From Chlorops oryzae (Eukaryota; Arthropoda; Insecta; Diptera; Chloropidae), in assembly GCA_020466095.1 (NCBI GenBank), contig CM035806.1, positions 147,577,167 to 147,641,166 of the forward strand: a stretch of DNA of 64,000 bases. Direction: 5' to 3'. The notes beneath the pieces were generated by a model. That model searched no databases, was not told the origin of the DNA, and worked only from the letters and a program-made list of their open reading frames with translations. A program made the translations under genes and the position numbers. Below, piece by piece: positions 11,500-23,929 of the stretch; position 1 is the stretch's first letter, and the number at the start of each line of letters is the position of its first letter.

Positions 11500-12680
11500 T
11501 ATATCAAAAAGAGGGCTGAGAGCAACATTGCAAAAAAATGGGCTGAGAGAAATATCACCATTAATAATACATACAAATCTTCTTGACAACATAGAAGTAA
11601 CGATTATTTGTACGTCAGCCGACAGATTTTTACCAGGTAGAGGAAGTTACGGTCTTGCCTTGATTATAATGAGAAGAATTGGGCTCGGAAGACTTTTTGC
11701 CAATAATTTTCATTCTTTTTGAAACCTAGCTACGCTGGATATATTAATATCGCATCGAAATGTAAAGAAAGAAAAAAAAGAAAACAAATATATTTCAGCT
11801 ATTTTCCGGCTGATATTCCGATATTTTCTTGACAAATACAAATACCTAAGCCAAGACTCGCCCAATTCATGCAATTAATAAAGCGAACATATTTTCGAAT
11901 AATGGCATATATCTACAATTTATCAAGCGAAAACACTGATTTTTCACAGACTACAAGTTAATTTAGTTTTGCGTCATTATTCCTTAGTTTTTTAAACAAA
12001 ATAAAACAAAGCACGCAATTAGCAATGACCTTAATACTTCCATATTAAACAGCTATATATATATATATATAAACATATATATGTCCAACAAATTGCGTTG
12101 ATTGTTTAAATTTATGAATTGTCAATTACGCCAAGTGAAAAATTTCGAGATTATTTATGAAATTTAAGAAAATAAGCAATTAAATAAGCAATAAATAAAT
12201 ATACAAAAATTTCAAGGAGTATTACGAAAAAAAAAAAAACAAAAAAAGAAAAAAAACCTACAACAAATATTATTTATTCTTCAAGAAAAAAAGTTGTAGC
12301 CTCGTAGTGTTAACATATTTTTAATGAAAAGACCAAACTAGTAGTCTTTGCAAAATATTAATGGATATCAGGTATTTTATTATTTAGAAAGTCTTTCTCA
12401 TATATATAAATATATATGTATGATAATAATGAACCTCCACTTGCAATATGAAATACCCCTAAGCAATAATTTGTGCACAGAAGAAAAAAACAATTCAAAA
12501 GGGCAATGAAATGAGAACATAGCCGAACAATATTTAAATTGTGAACATGAATGTACAAGATATCTGTACCACACACACACACACACACACACAACGAAAA
12601 ATTATCAAAAACTCTTCTAAAAGAGGTTCTAAGGCGAAAGCACAATTCTTGCATTATTTGGATTGAAGTATCTTAAACTC
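11500..12680. other. AT-rich intergenic DNA, no gene recognised
   Basis: It contains TA repeats (12052-12082), A-rich runs (12228-12256) and a (CA)n run at 12570-12592. No TIR pairs or coding regions were recognised. Confidence 0.5.
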
Positions 12681-13070
12681 CCCTGCAGGAAATGTTAATA
12701 GTGAATCTATACTCTTTCTCTACTGACTGCGTCAACAGTACTACTGACCAGCTATACCCGTCGCAATGCTTTGCGTTATTGACATTTAACATTGAGTTGT
12801 CATTGCATGTCAACAGTAGACCAAGAACTAAACATCTATTGACGAACTATTGACGTCGGTACTATTATGTAGACAAAAGGAGTACTCTTTCGCTTTATAT
12901 GGAGACACATTGTTGACATGGTCAATAAAGATGAACTATACCTCTTGACAGTACCTACAGTTTCTCTAATGACACCGCCTATAAATACTGTTTACGTTGG
13001 AACTAATTCTCTTGTCTATATTGACGTCAATATAGACATGGGGCCATATGGCGACAGGCTTCCTGCAGGG
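12681..13070 (+). mobile_element. MITE with CCCTGCAGGAA ends
   Basis: The ends are perfect inverses: CCCTGCAGGAA at 12681 and TTCCTGCAGGG ending 13070. TC flanks both sides. The interior is rich in TATTGACG strings and contains a perfect 24-base palindrome at 13014-13037. A second, ~90% similar copy is at 42936-43330. The apparent open frames inside occur in both copies but have no recognisable domain. Confidence 0.85.
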
Positions 13071-13338
13071 TCTTTTACACGCAAATGTATGGAATTGATT
13101 TCCCATCATTTGTGGCACATACATACATCGGGTGATCGTATGAAATGTCAAATTTATGCAATAACTGAGTAATATCTTTTTCTGTTTCTCGTTGCTTCCT
13201 CATTTACGATGTTAAGAAGTTTTCCATAATCTTTGGAAGAAACTAATTGTGCTTATTAAAAAATCATTCAAAATTACGGAGCCTAATGGAGATCCATTAG
13301 CAATACGAATCCTAATATAAATACCTAATAATACCTAA

Positions 13339-14234
13339 CCCAGCGGCCATTTGGGCTGCCCACAAAAATGATGAACCGTAACACATTTCGTAGGCCGTAG
13401 GCGGTAATGGATACGACCTCATATACCATCCTAGTATACTTTTGTTCGAGCGTGGCCGCTTTGTAGAGTGAACGTCTACCACCACCACATAAAGTAAGCT
13501 ATTCGCCTACAATCTTGTATACTTTGTAAGCTATTGGTGGACAGTTTGCCTACAATCTCGTATACTTTGTGAGCTATTGAAAGGCAGGCCACTTACAGTC
13601 TCGTATACTTTGTAAGCTATTGGCAAGCAATTCACCTACAATCTCGTATACTTTGTAAGCTATTGAAAGGCAGGCCACTTACAATCTCGTATACTTTGTA
13701 AGCTATTGGCAAGCAATTCGCCTACAATCTCGTATACTTTGTAAGCTATTGAAAGGCAGGCCACTTACAATCTCGTATACTTTGTAAGCTATTGGTAGGA
13801 AGTTCGCCTACAATCCTGTATACTTTGAAGCTATTAATATTCAGGTCCCTTACAGTCTCGTATACTTTGTAAGCTATTGGTAGGCATTTCGCCTACAAAC
13901 CTGTATACTTTGTGGCTATTAATATTCAGGTCGCTTACAGTCTCGTATACTTTGTATGCTATTGGTAGGAAGTTCGCCTACAATCCTGTATACTTTGTAG
14001 CTATTAATATTCAGGTCCTTACAGTCTGTATACTTTGTAGCTATTGGTAGGAAGTTCGCCTACAATCCTGTATACTTTGTAGCTATTAATATTCAGGTCG
14101 CTTACAGTCTCGTATACTTTGTAAGCTATTGGTAGGCATTTCGCCTACAAACCTGTATACTTTGTGGCTATTAATATTCAGGTCGCTTACAGTCTCGTAT
14201 ACTTTGTAGGTGGCCGGCACTGTTGGCCGCTGAG
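13339..14234 (+). mobile_element. TIR element filled with a minisatellite, copy 1
   Basis: The left end CCCAGCGGCC pairs with the right end GGCCGCTGAG. A unique leader of about 160 bases (containing CACCACCACATAAAGTAAGC) is followed by about 17 tandem units near 40 bases long. Each unit is built on TCGTATACTTTGTAAGCTAT, alternating with TTCGCCTACAAT or GTCGCTTACAGT. The right terminus is GTAGG..GGCACTGTTGGCCGCTG. No open reading frame, so it is non-autonomous. Confidence 0.85.
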
Positions 14235-14861
14235 TAAAGTAGCATTTATAAAAAAAAGTATTAAAACGTAAGGGTTGCAGCAAAAAATGTTTGAACTCAT
14301 GAATTTATCTCTGAATTTAAAGACCCTTAATTCAGATTAAACTCACAAACCAAATGCTACTTTCGGTACTAAATTCAGTTAAATTCAATAGTATGAAAAC
14401 CATATATAATATACATATATGTATATATAAATATTATTTTATATGGAGTCAATTGGAGTCTTTTTTTAGACAAACAGGTACAGTCAGTTACTTATGTATA
14501 TGAAAAAAAAAATGTTTCTTTTAGGAGGCTTTGAATGAGTATCACATAAGCCCAAAATGTTCCGTTAAATAATCTAGAAAGATCCTATACGAAGTATTTT
14601 CTCACTTACATACAATTTGAAAAAAAAAACATAACTCCTCCAATGTTCGACGCTCATTGCTCATCCTGCATTTACCGAGCTGAGCATGATCAGTCCATCA
14701 AAACATATTTTTTTGTTGGGATCAGTGTCCTACATTGATGATGAGAATGGAGTGATGAATGATGCGTACGACGTATAACTATTGCCCTCTCTTCAAAATA
14801 ATTTGGTCTTCAAGAAATCGGTTTAACTTCAATATTTTTTACTTACCTACATACATATTTG
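14235..14861. other. Unique DNA, nothing recognised
   Basis: AT-rich, with a TA patch at 14400-14435. No gene, RNA or element recognised. Confidence 0.5.
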
Positions 14862-14869
14862 GTAAAAAG

Positions 14870-15308
14870 CAGGGACGGGAAATGTGCCCAGTTCGGTATG
14901 GCGGTTCGAACCGTGTTTGAACTTTTGGAACCGGGTTTTCTACTTCTTTGAACCGGGGTTTCGGTTCGGGAATTTCGCAAACTGAAAAAGTTTTGTTAAC
15001 ACGTGTCCACCCACTTCTAACGCAATTTTTTTTTACCATTTAGTGTTAAAATGTGCACAATAAAAAGTTAGTGATGGTTACCTTACTCATATTAGAGATG
15101 GTATCGATACTAATTTCCTAAAAATATCGACTTAGATTTTTTATTTTTGGCCTATGACAGCGACCACTGTGCATGGCTGCAGGCAAAAATGAAACCCTGA
15201 ACCTTTACAAAAAGGAGTTCGGTTCAAACATTTGTAAAAAAAAAATTCGGTTCGGTTCATCGGCAGATAAAAGCGGTTTTTCCGGTTCAAAACCGGTTCA
15301 CGTCCCTG
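14870..15308 (+). mobile_element. hAT-like MITE (CAGGGACG family) with exact 8-bp duplication
   Basis: The element starts CAGGGACGGGAA and ends GGTTCACGTCCCTG. The 8-mer GTAAAAAG stands immediately before (14862-14869) and immediately after (15309-15316). CAGGG ends plus an 8-bp duplication are diagnostic of hAT transposition. The interior is AACCG-rich and matches the intronic copy at 2905-3396 in inverse orientation. Confidence 0.92.
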
Positions 15309-15316
15309 GTAAAAAG

Positions 15317-15673
15317 TCAAGTCCAAATAAATTATTAGATTGTCGAGCTGTTTCGCCCAGTTTTTCCTTTTCCAAGGCCAACAGAGTACTTTAGGCCATT
15401 GCTTTTATCGAAATGAACATAAATCGCGGTTATCGGCTGCCTGTCGTTCTGTCTCTGTGGAAGTTTTAATTCGCAGTCCTTGAATCCAAAAAACTTTCGG
15501 GCCGCCCACGAAGCTACAACGTATGTATGTATCTTTAATGTGGCGCGAATACTTTTTACACTCATACTTAATTTAATTTTTTAATTTTCCGTGGCCATCG
15601 TCATCGAAGCAATGAGAAGCAATTGAGAAAATAAGAATATCCGGAAGATACTAAAACAACAACAATTGATGCA

Positions 15674-15707
<34 letters not shown>

Positions 15708-16694
15708 CTGTGTAGAATCACAAGCTGTACACAATCTTCCTTTAATATTCAAATTATGAATAGTACGCATACCATCAAGGTGTTTCAAAAAGAGTCGTTT
15801 TAAGCTCGCAAAAAATCTTAACACACATGACGAAAATAATCATACGAGTATTTTCAGTGCATTTTAATTTTGAACTGCCCGTTGCAGAAAGCAAAATATT
15901 AATCATAATCGTAGGCACCGAAAATTCGCATAAATAATGGTAACGTCATAAATCGAAATGAATCGAACAATTTAATAAAAAGCAATAACAAAAAATGTAG
16001 AATGCATTTAATATGCAAGATATAAATAAAAGAAACATTTGGAAAAATGGATTATTCTATGTTAAATGACATACATAGGAAACAAAATTTTTATTGTGCG
16101 ATAAAACTAGAAATATTTATTAAAAGTTTTAGTGAGCCAAACAAAGAAAAACACCATTTCGAACTTAACTTATACAACGACAGCGATAACAGCAACAAAA
16201 AATAATTATATATATATAATATATATAAATGTATTAAGGTGGCAACATTTGGAACATAGAGATTTATCCTTGCTCAAAAGGGATGCACATGTTTGGTATC
16301 TATGAAAAACTCTCGCATGCAAACCACAATAAATATTATGAAGTAATAAAGTTATCGATTATTTGAGGCCATTGCGCCACCTCAGAACTTGAGTTAATCG
16401 TCAGCAATGTCAGTTTTTGATAGGTATCGAACTTTTGAGTCCCTGGAAGACAAAATTGGTCTAACTTCTCTCTCCAAACATTTGGCGGCCAGCCTACAAC
16501 TTATTAATATATATATATTTCTATATATATAAATATATATTACAAGCAATCTTATATATAAATAAATATTTATAAAATACATGTATATAAACATAGCTCC
16601 GCATCTATCACTTCTCTCTTTATATTTAAATGTAAATTCTATACATAAATTATATATATATATATATTATATTTAAAATTTTATATATTTTATA
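15317..16694. other. Intergenic DNA, no gene recognised
   Basis: A 30-base T run lies at 15676-15705 and TA-rich patches at 16205-16232 and 16505-16580. No coding region, TIR pair or RNA gene was recognised. Confidence 0.5.
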
Positions 16695-17341
16695 CAGGGT
16701 GTTACGTTTTTGAAGGTCAACCGGTCGGGAGCTGTTAGAGGGGGTCAGAACTAACAAAAAATCGTATGGCAGGCGGGGTTCAAAATGCACCCCTGAGGAG
16801 TTATAAGGGAAAGAAAGAAATTTGCAGTTGTTTCAGAAAAAAAATTGTCACGCCTCAACGTTTGTATTCAAAATGAAAATTTTAATGCAGTTCAACAGAG
16901 AAATGTCAGACCTTTCTAGGCGTATAAAATAGTCTTATACTTTATTGCAGCTTCAAGGGGATTTGAGGCATCAAAGTCAAAATTTAAAAATTTTTTAAAC
17001 ATTTTTTGACTTTGAGAGCCATTTTGGTATGAAAAAGGTCCTATTAACACCCACATTTTTTATTTTATTCAAAATGCTGGATCGATTTCCTTTAATTTGG
17101 TACTCCATATGTCTAATAAATTTTTGGAAAATAAGGAAGAAAATTAAATTTTTTTTATTTTGGATTCAAACGTTGAGGCGTGAAAATTTTTTTTCTGAAA
17201 CAACTGCAAATTTCTTTCTTTTCCTTATAACTCCTCAGGGGTGCATTTTGGACCCCCCCCCCCCTGACATACGATTTTTTGTTAGTTCTGACCCCCTCTA
17301 TCAGCTCCCAACCGATTGACCATCACAAACGGAACACCCTG
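16695..17341. mobile_element. Long-TIR palindromic element, complete copy
   Basis: The arms are about 185 bases each. The left arm starts CAGGGTGTTACGTTTTTGA; the right arm ends ACGGAACACCCTG, its inverse. Both arms share GGTCAGAACTAACAAAAAAT and the TGCACCCCTGAGGAGTTATA block. TA flanks both ends. The centre is AT-rich and non-coding. A left-arm copy truncated on the right is at 45454-45905. Confidence 0.88.
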
Positions 17342-17700
17342 TATATAGATATATATATATAGAAGCGACTCGGTTGGCGCTTCCGATTTATGTCAAGGGG
17401 TGTAGCGTTTATGGGAAAGTTGGAATTTCTTCGAATTTTCCGATGTAATGAACTATGCCGATACGTAAGTAAAGAGATCCTATGAAACGTATGAAAAAGA
17501 AACCGACAATTAATACGCAGTAAACTTTTAACTTGCAAATTCATTAAGCTGACGAGTAATCGAAGAGTATTAGTATTGGGGATTGCATTCGACTGGTCGG
17601 CGCAATATCAAATGAACACGTCAATTTGTTATGGGAAGTGAAATTTGAGAACATCTGGTTGCAGCTCATTGTTAAGTAGAAAAGTTAACTTCACATATAA
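17342..17700. other. Unique DNA between two elements
   Basis: A short TA microsatellite abuts the element at left; otherwise nothing is recognised. Confidence 0.45.
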
Positions 17701-17719
17701 CCATATATGTTGGGTTAGG

Positions 17720-19027
17720 TTAGGTTGTAGGGGCCGCCCACCAGAAAGGATGGTGGCACACATAGACCAAGGAAGGTTCATTGCGTTACCCAAGGTTTCG
17801 GACACCTACATATTTGAAAAACCATTTCGTTCGCTCAATAAAGCTTGTTATCCTCAAAGGGTTATGTTCCCCGAGTTCCGACAGGGAAGTAACACCGCAC
17901 GGTTTTGAATCTCAGTTTAGCAAAGGCCGAGCAGTTCAGGAGAAGATGTTGAGGAGTTTCCTTCTCCTCCTCCTCATCCTGACAACTCGTGCAGAAATCG
18001 AAAGCAGGTGCCCGTAGCCTTCTAGCATGGAGACCTATGAGGCATTGGTCAGTCATTAGTCTCACTGTTAATGAAAGCCGAGTTCTTGACATTCTGAGTA
18101 ATTCCTCAGTCCGTTTATGCACTATGTGTGGCGAAGTTATTTTAGCTGTCTCACAGAGACTCCCGCTTTCCCATCTCTCTTGAAAGGACCTGTTAGCACA
18201 TTCCTCAATGAGAAGGCGACAGGTAGCAAGAGGAACCTCTGTTTGCTCACCCGTTCGTGGAGCCATCAGAGTGGTGCCATGTCTGGCCAGCTTATCAGCA
18301 GTACATTTCCCAGGAATATCGCTATCTCTAGGTACCCATACGATTTCTATGCGAAAGTATTGTCCCATCTCTGATAGAAGGGATAGGCACTTCCCGACCG
18401 CTTTTGAGTTGACTATCAGAGAGTCTTAATGATTTAATTGCTGCCTGAATATCAGTAAAAATACTAACTCTTGTGTGAGTTATCACATTCCGCCGCAGCC
18501 AGCTAACTGCTTGGATAATTGCGGCTATCTCTGCCTGAAAGACGCTTCAATGATCAGGGAGTCTAAAACAAAGACTCACATTGAGCATTTCACAGAAAAC
18601 ACCTTCTCCAAGCCTACCTTTTAGAACCATCTGTAAAGAAGGTCAGATGATCCCCATCCCGGACGAACCTCTCCTTCCAGTCCTCCCTCAAGGGTATCAA
18701 AGTCCGGAAGGATTTTTCCAGACTAACCGTTGGTACACAGTAGTCCGTAGTCTCCGGTATGTCACCCAGAAGAACGGGCATTGGTAGGTTCGAAGTTCTA
18801 CCTCTTACAGTAACTTCCCTCAAACGCAAAGCAGTGGTCAAAGCCACTCGCTTCGCCTCTATGTCAGGGGGTATAATATTGAGCAACGCACTTAAGGTGA
18901 TCATGGGAGTAGATCCAAGCGCTCCTGTGATACCTACGAGAGCTAAGCGTTGAACCTTGTCTAGTCTTTTGCAAATGGAGTTCTTCCTCAAGGCAGGCCA
19001 CCAGACAGCATACCCATACAGAACCAT
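17720..19027 (-). pseudogene. Degraded LINE: RT C-terminus, RNase H and CCHC-like tail
   Basis: On the minus strand, 19040-18614 encodes YMVLYGYAVWWPAL, DKVQRLALVGITGALGSTP and FTDGSKR. This is the end of a reverse transcriptase joined to the first catalytic block of RNase H. A stop and frame changes follow (18420-18610, with AEIAAIIQAVSWL and FTDIQAAI visible in shifting frames). The frame 18368-17862 then encodes IVWVPRDSDIPGKCTADKLA, the last RNase H block, and a C..C...HLLLNC zinc-knuckle-like tail. RNase H next to a non-LTR RT fits the I/R1/LOA group; the clade is uncertain. Stops and frameshifts show it is dead. The 5' side abuts a MITE end. Confidence 0.8.
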
Positions 19028-19143
19028 ATATGTTACTCTCATAGGCAGTTCGCCTACGGTCTCGTATACTTTGTAGCTGTTAAGAGGCAGGTCGCTTACA
19101 GTCTCGTATACTTTGTAGGCGGTAGGCACTGTTCGCTGCTGGG
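19028..19143 (+). mobile_element. Right-end fragment of the minisatellite TIR element
   Basis: Two repeat units (TCGTATACTTTGTAGCTGTT and TCGTATACTTTGTAGGCGG) and a terminus GTAGGCACTGTTCGCTGCTGGGA are present. The left part is missing; the break coincides with the LINE remnant at 17720-19027. Confidence 0.75.
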
Positions 19144-20603
19144 AATAAGCGAGTATTTACTTCAAATAGAGATAGGAGATAGGATTGCGATATCCCGTAC
19201 CGCCCTGCATTGTGGCCTTTTACACGCTGTTCAATCTTTCGCCGCAACTGTCGTTTTCTGGAAGAAACGAAGTACGGCGGTGTGGAGAAATAATTGAACG
19301 GTTTGGAGTTGCCCGTACTCGGTCAATCTTTTTAGCACTCTTTCGTTGTGTCAACCTAAACAGATGCGAGCAAAATATTGACGTTTTATCCATTCGTTTT
19401 CAGTATTCATTAGCGAAACATCGTTTTTATTAGGTTATATAAAGGAAAATGCACTTCCGAATGCTGTGAATCAATTCCATTTTTTGTTCAATATAAAACC
19501 CCAAAACCCAAATAATTTCCCTTTCAACATTTAGGTACAACGTCCTGAATTATAATTAAAAAAAAAAAATGATACCAGGTAGGTACAGGTGTATTTTTAT
19601 TCCATTTATATAAGTTAATACCCATCGTCCCGACAATATTGACGCACTACGTTTTGCCTTTCCGTATACGGAAATGTCCATTTGTGGACGTGGCAGTGGG
19701 CTGATATCTCCCATTTTCACTTAGGATTATACTCGGGGCCCAATATACCTGTGTGCTAAATTTTATTGTTATTGGTCCAGACGTTTGGAAGGATATCCGA
19801 CCACAGACGGACAGACGTACGGACCGACCGAGGGACGGACAGACTGACATGTCTAAATCGATTCAGTTTTCGATCCTGATCAATAATATATATATTTGTC
19901 TCTATATTCGGAGCTTAGTTCTAGCTGTTACAAGATTCGTATAAAACTATTATACCCTGCTTATGTATAAAAAGTGGTCAGACCCAGAGGTGTCACTGTA
20001 TATAGGTACTATATGTTTTCCGGGTCGCTGAAACCAAATTTTGGTGCCTTTGGAAAACGGTAACCCAGTATCGGTGCTTGGTAAGGGCAAGAGAGCGGGC
20101 CCGCAGGCGGCGTCATCTCCTTAACAAAGGAGAAATGAAATTCGCCACAACCCAAAAGAGCGCGTCGTCATAATTTAGAGAGTAAGGATCATGAGACTTT
20201 GTCTTGAAGGAAACTGTTGTAACCGAAGCATATTTATTAGATCATTTATAAAAAAGAACTATGTAATTGAATTTAGATGTGCACACGGAATGGCAAAAGT
20301 CAACGGCAGATCAGCTGATCATCAGAATGAGGGATTTTTTATTTATTTATTTCATCCTAGTACGTAAAAGCGAGGGATGCTGACGTATAAAAATCAATGC
20401 AAGGATCGGCTGGTAGACAGCACTTCCCCCTTTTAAATAAGGGCCTCGTCATTCGCTAGTTGCTGGATTCAATCGTCTCGACCCGCGATGGGCTTTGAGC
20501 TTTTACGAACCTCGGACGGAGTAGATACCTACTGTTGATTTATTCGTAGATGGATCGCTCCTAGCTAGTTGATGGTGACGCTTCATCTGGCTTTGATGTC
20601 GAC
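19144..20603. other. Intergenic DNA with a dispersed-repeat copy
   Basis: No gene recognised. The dispersed repeat at about 19740-19985 is listed separately. The rest, including 20000-20600, shows no domain I can name. Confidence 0.4.
19740..19985 (-). repeat. Dispersed repeat with GGACAGAC block
   Basis: The string GACGTTTGGAAGGATATCCG is followed by GACGGACAGACGTACGGACC and GACATGTCTAAATCG. It is the inverse-strand form of the GTCCGTCTGTCTG block at 24030-24060. Confidence 0.6.
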
Positions 20604-20777
20604 CTGATCAGTGACGACTTATCCCTAAAGTGGCTGAATTCAGTCGAAAATCTCTCAAGATGCATTCCACGATCTGCACTGGAACTCCAGCAATATAGCT
20701 TCAATGAACGTTAAAGGAAGGATAACGTCATTGCTGGTGCTCTATCCAGGAATCATTTAGAGGCAGCACAAAATTAG
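20604..20777 (+). pseudogene. Ty3/gypsy-type retrotransposon scrap (RT/RNase H end)
   Basis: In one frame the strand reads ISDDLSLKWLNSVENLSR, ALELQQYSFNER, one stop, then KDNVIAGALSRN. This matches the well-known gypsy pattern of (D)HxSLKWL, WALELQQY and the end motif NVxADALSR. The stop codon and the lack of neighbouring protease, RT palm or integrase show a small dead fragment. No LTRs recognised nearby. Confidence 0.7.
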
Positions 20778-23700
20778 GTCGATTGGGCAACTAGGAATGT
20801 AGAGATAATAATTAAAGAGCCTCATAGATTTCCAGAATACACAGCCGAAATGGGAAATTATACCTACACTTATTATCTAGCAGCGACGATGATGATAGTG
20901 TTGCCTGGAAGCTACATATGTTATGTGTACGAAACATACATATATTTTGTTCAAAAGAACAACTCACATTAGGGCCAAATTACAATAGTCCGAGAGTCGT
21001 GCGTGACACACTCTCTGTCTCGCTCCCCCCTATATCTTTCTGTATCTCTCTCTCCCACTCTCTCTCGCATGCACGCATTACTCTCAGACCATTGTACCTT
21101 GGCGCTTACACTTTACCGCAGTTCCGTGACGAAATTGTAGCACCCTTGTGTGTTTTCATACATTAAAGGCCGTCCAATAGGCCCGATTAACTGCAGAACC
21201 CGGTGACAACAAAAAAATTTAACCTTTCTAGAGGCCAGAAAAGCGAGCATCTCCGAGATCTGATTCGTCTGGACGCTTACATACGTCCTCCTGAAATATG
21301 GCTGGTTAAAGTGGGGGGAAAAGAAAGTTTGAAAATTTACGAAGCTGCATTAGCACCATTCATATTCCGTCCAGGAAGTAGTTTCCAAGAGAAGTTCCTA
21401 TGTTAATATGAAAAATAAAACTTTTTATTGTTATAAATGAGGTTTATGTTGAAGAAAGAAAATAAAACATCGTTAAATGATTATATTTCCCACCCATTTT
21501 ATTTGATTTCATAAAAGTACTAAAAAATGTGCCAAAATACTACTAAAAACCACAAGTAATACTACTAAACCCAAAATTGAAAACGGCAGCACTGCTCCGA
21601 AAGAGCTTTCTCTTGTTCAGTCGATCAGCAGCCGTCGGTGCGAACGCTTCCCCTTTTACTTCGTTCTTAGTGTCCGTGCGAAACAGTTTTTTCCTTAACT
21701 CGCTCAATTACTTTGATCATAAAGTTTATGACATAAACGCAGAACGGACCGGTCCTACGCGTAACGTTGTGATTAAGGCAGTCCGCTCATTATCGGACCA
21801 AAAGAAACCGAAATTCTACAACGATTGAAAAATGGTTTTAGCACCTGCTCCATTTCAATTAATGGCCGCGTACCACTACGACACTTTAAAGTAACCAGTA
21901 TCAAAATGAGTACTTTTTCGGCTCTCGCTGGCTTATTAGCATGCACGATTGGAATAATGCCTGATTTCCAATACTGCACGAATTTCTGCGCATGAATTTC
22001 TGCATACATTCAACACATCCAAGCATATGGTATCAGCGTCAGCCAACTACGCTTTGAATTGTAATTTGTTCTTTATATTTGCATGTGTTAAAATGTTTAC
22101 AGGAATTGATGCGCAGGAATTCCCGCACTATTGGAAACCACGCTTAATACTGAGAAGCCATTGTGAACATATTGTTGGCTGTGTTTTTTTTGCAAATGGA
22201 TGATCGAAGAGCTAACTAATGTCAAATTTGTTAAAGAAGTGGAAATATATAAATGTGTTTACAACTCCAAGCTAAGTAAATCACTGAAGGCATTCGAAAT
22301 CGTGAAGGTCAGCTGGTAAATACATAGTTTTAATTTAATTTCATTGGGTCGTAACGTGTGCGAAAATAGTTTCTTTTTTTTGGTTGAATATTTCGGTTGA
22401 ATATTTCGGTTTCGTGTCCAACTGTGGCGACTGCCTAACTCCCGAATCGAGTGAACGAACATAAACTAAAACTCTAGTGCGTGATCCAGTGAAGTGAACC
22501 ATCTCAATTAACCAAAATATTTTATGATTCTCGATTTTAATTGAAATCTTTAACGACTACGTCGCGCGCGTGTGATAATCCTCCGGTTTAATTTGCGGAC
22601 TCCCAACCAATTATTTCAAAGACTCATTCAGAAACAATACTCGAACAGTTAGAGTTCAATTTTGGCACGAAAATGGCACGACCAAAATGACACGAATGGG
22701 ATCCTTAAGATAATACATAGTTGGCTCCTTAGCTTTCACACAACGGCCTTTTTCGGGCATAAACAAAAGGTAAGTGGTCCTTATTTAATACATTTATATA
22801 GAATATATCTTATCGTGGTGGCACGATCACAGGGTCTTCCATTTTAGTGGACTAAAAGCAAAATAAAAATTATTCATTCAGTTGCAGCTGAACTGAAATA
22901 ATCAAACCTTTCCATACGCAACAAAATCAACTTCTTCCGAACTTGTTAGATGTTCGGTAGCTAAAAGCCCTCGCACAATCAAGAGACTCGTGTCTGAAAA
23001 GTGTTCTTTGGAGGCTCTTGTTTTATAAACTCTTTGTTGGAGCTTTGCAAAATTCATAATGATTATCATAAATAGAAAACGAATTGTTCATGAAAGAAAA
23101 CCGGTCAGACGAAATTCGTTCGGCGCTCTTTAATCCTTTCGATTAGTTTGAATTACAAATTTACTGCACAAGGCAGGTTTGTGTTGTTATATTTCGAAAA
23201 ATGTTAAACTTAATGCCATTTTGAACCTTTAAGAACTCCCTAAATCCCTTTTTGCCTTAGCAGATTATCCAAGAAAAACCCCCCAAAAAAAAAAAACCAG
23301 TGCAGCACTGATTAGAAATTATTTTCATGGTTCGGAACCATTTGCGTTGGATTGAAAGATTTCGTGCACCTTCAAAGGGTAATTTTGAGTTATTTCATCA
23401 GATTTTTGGTAAAAAATTTGTCCGTTTTGAAATGGAAAAACGGTATTAAGGAGTGCTCAGATGCAGTTTGTGTGCTTGAAGAAGTTGCTAAGTTATAATT
23501 TTTCTATATTTAAATAAAAATATTTTCCAAATATTCTTATTGGTATGGGAACTATGGGCCACAAAAGTTAAAAAGAGGTGAAAAAATCGTAAAATTTTCC
23601 AGATTTTCCCAATTTGTACCAATTAGATGGAGCATTTTTTTTTTGGATCAATATGTACTACAAATATTTTGTTCGAGTGTAGGGTTAGAACTTTGTCATA

Positions 23701-23924
23701 GATAGGAAAGAGAAATATTGAACACGTTACGAGGTATAGGCATTAGTAAGTGCGCAACTTAATTCTCGGCCCCACTTTTTAAGACCGATTTTAAAACGAA
23801 AAAGAGGCAAACTGGACTAATCTAAGTATGAGGCGTTGCTAAACCCACCGAGTACTGTCAGAATCTTCAGTAAAAATCTTAGGGCACACTTGATGACCTC
23901 GAAGAATATCGTACAGCGTTATTT
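20778..23924. other. Long intergenic stretch, no gene recognised
   Basis: It contains a CT-rich patch (21010-21065) and a near-tandem TTTCGGTTGAATA repeat (22380-22410). Open frames such as 21203-21406 and 21577-21828 have no recognisable domain. Nothing else supported. Confidence 0.4.
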
Positions 23925-23929
23925 TTATA

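Noticed and set aside
12918..13172. Frame repeated at 43110-43391 (MVNKDELYLL / NKDELYLL)
   Set aside because: Both are inside copies of the CCCTGCAGGAA MITE; similarity is inherited from the element.
13339..14234. Array resembling a CRISPR (repeat-spacer)
   Set aside because: Eukaryotic context; the spacers are themselves repeats and the array sits inside TIR ends.
15173..15394. Frame starting MAAGKNETLNLYKKEF, also found at 2840-3055 minus
   Set aside because: Shared only because both lie in the same hAT MITE; no domain and no start context. Not a conserved small protein.
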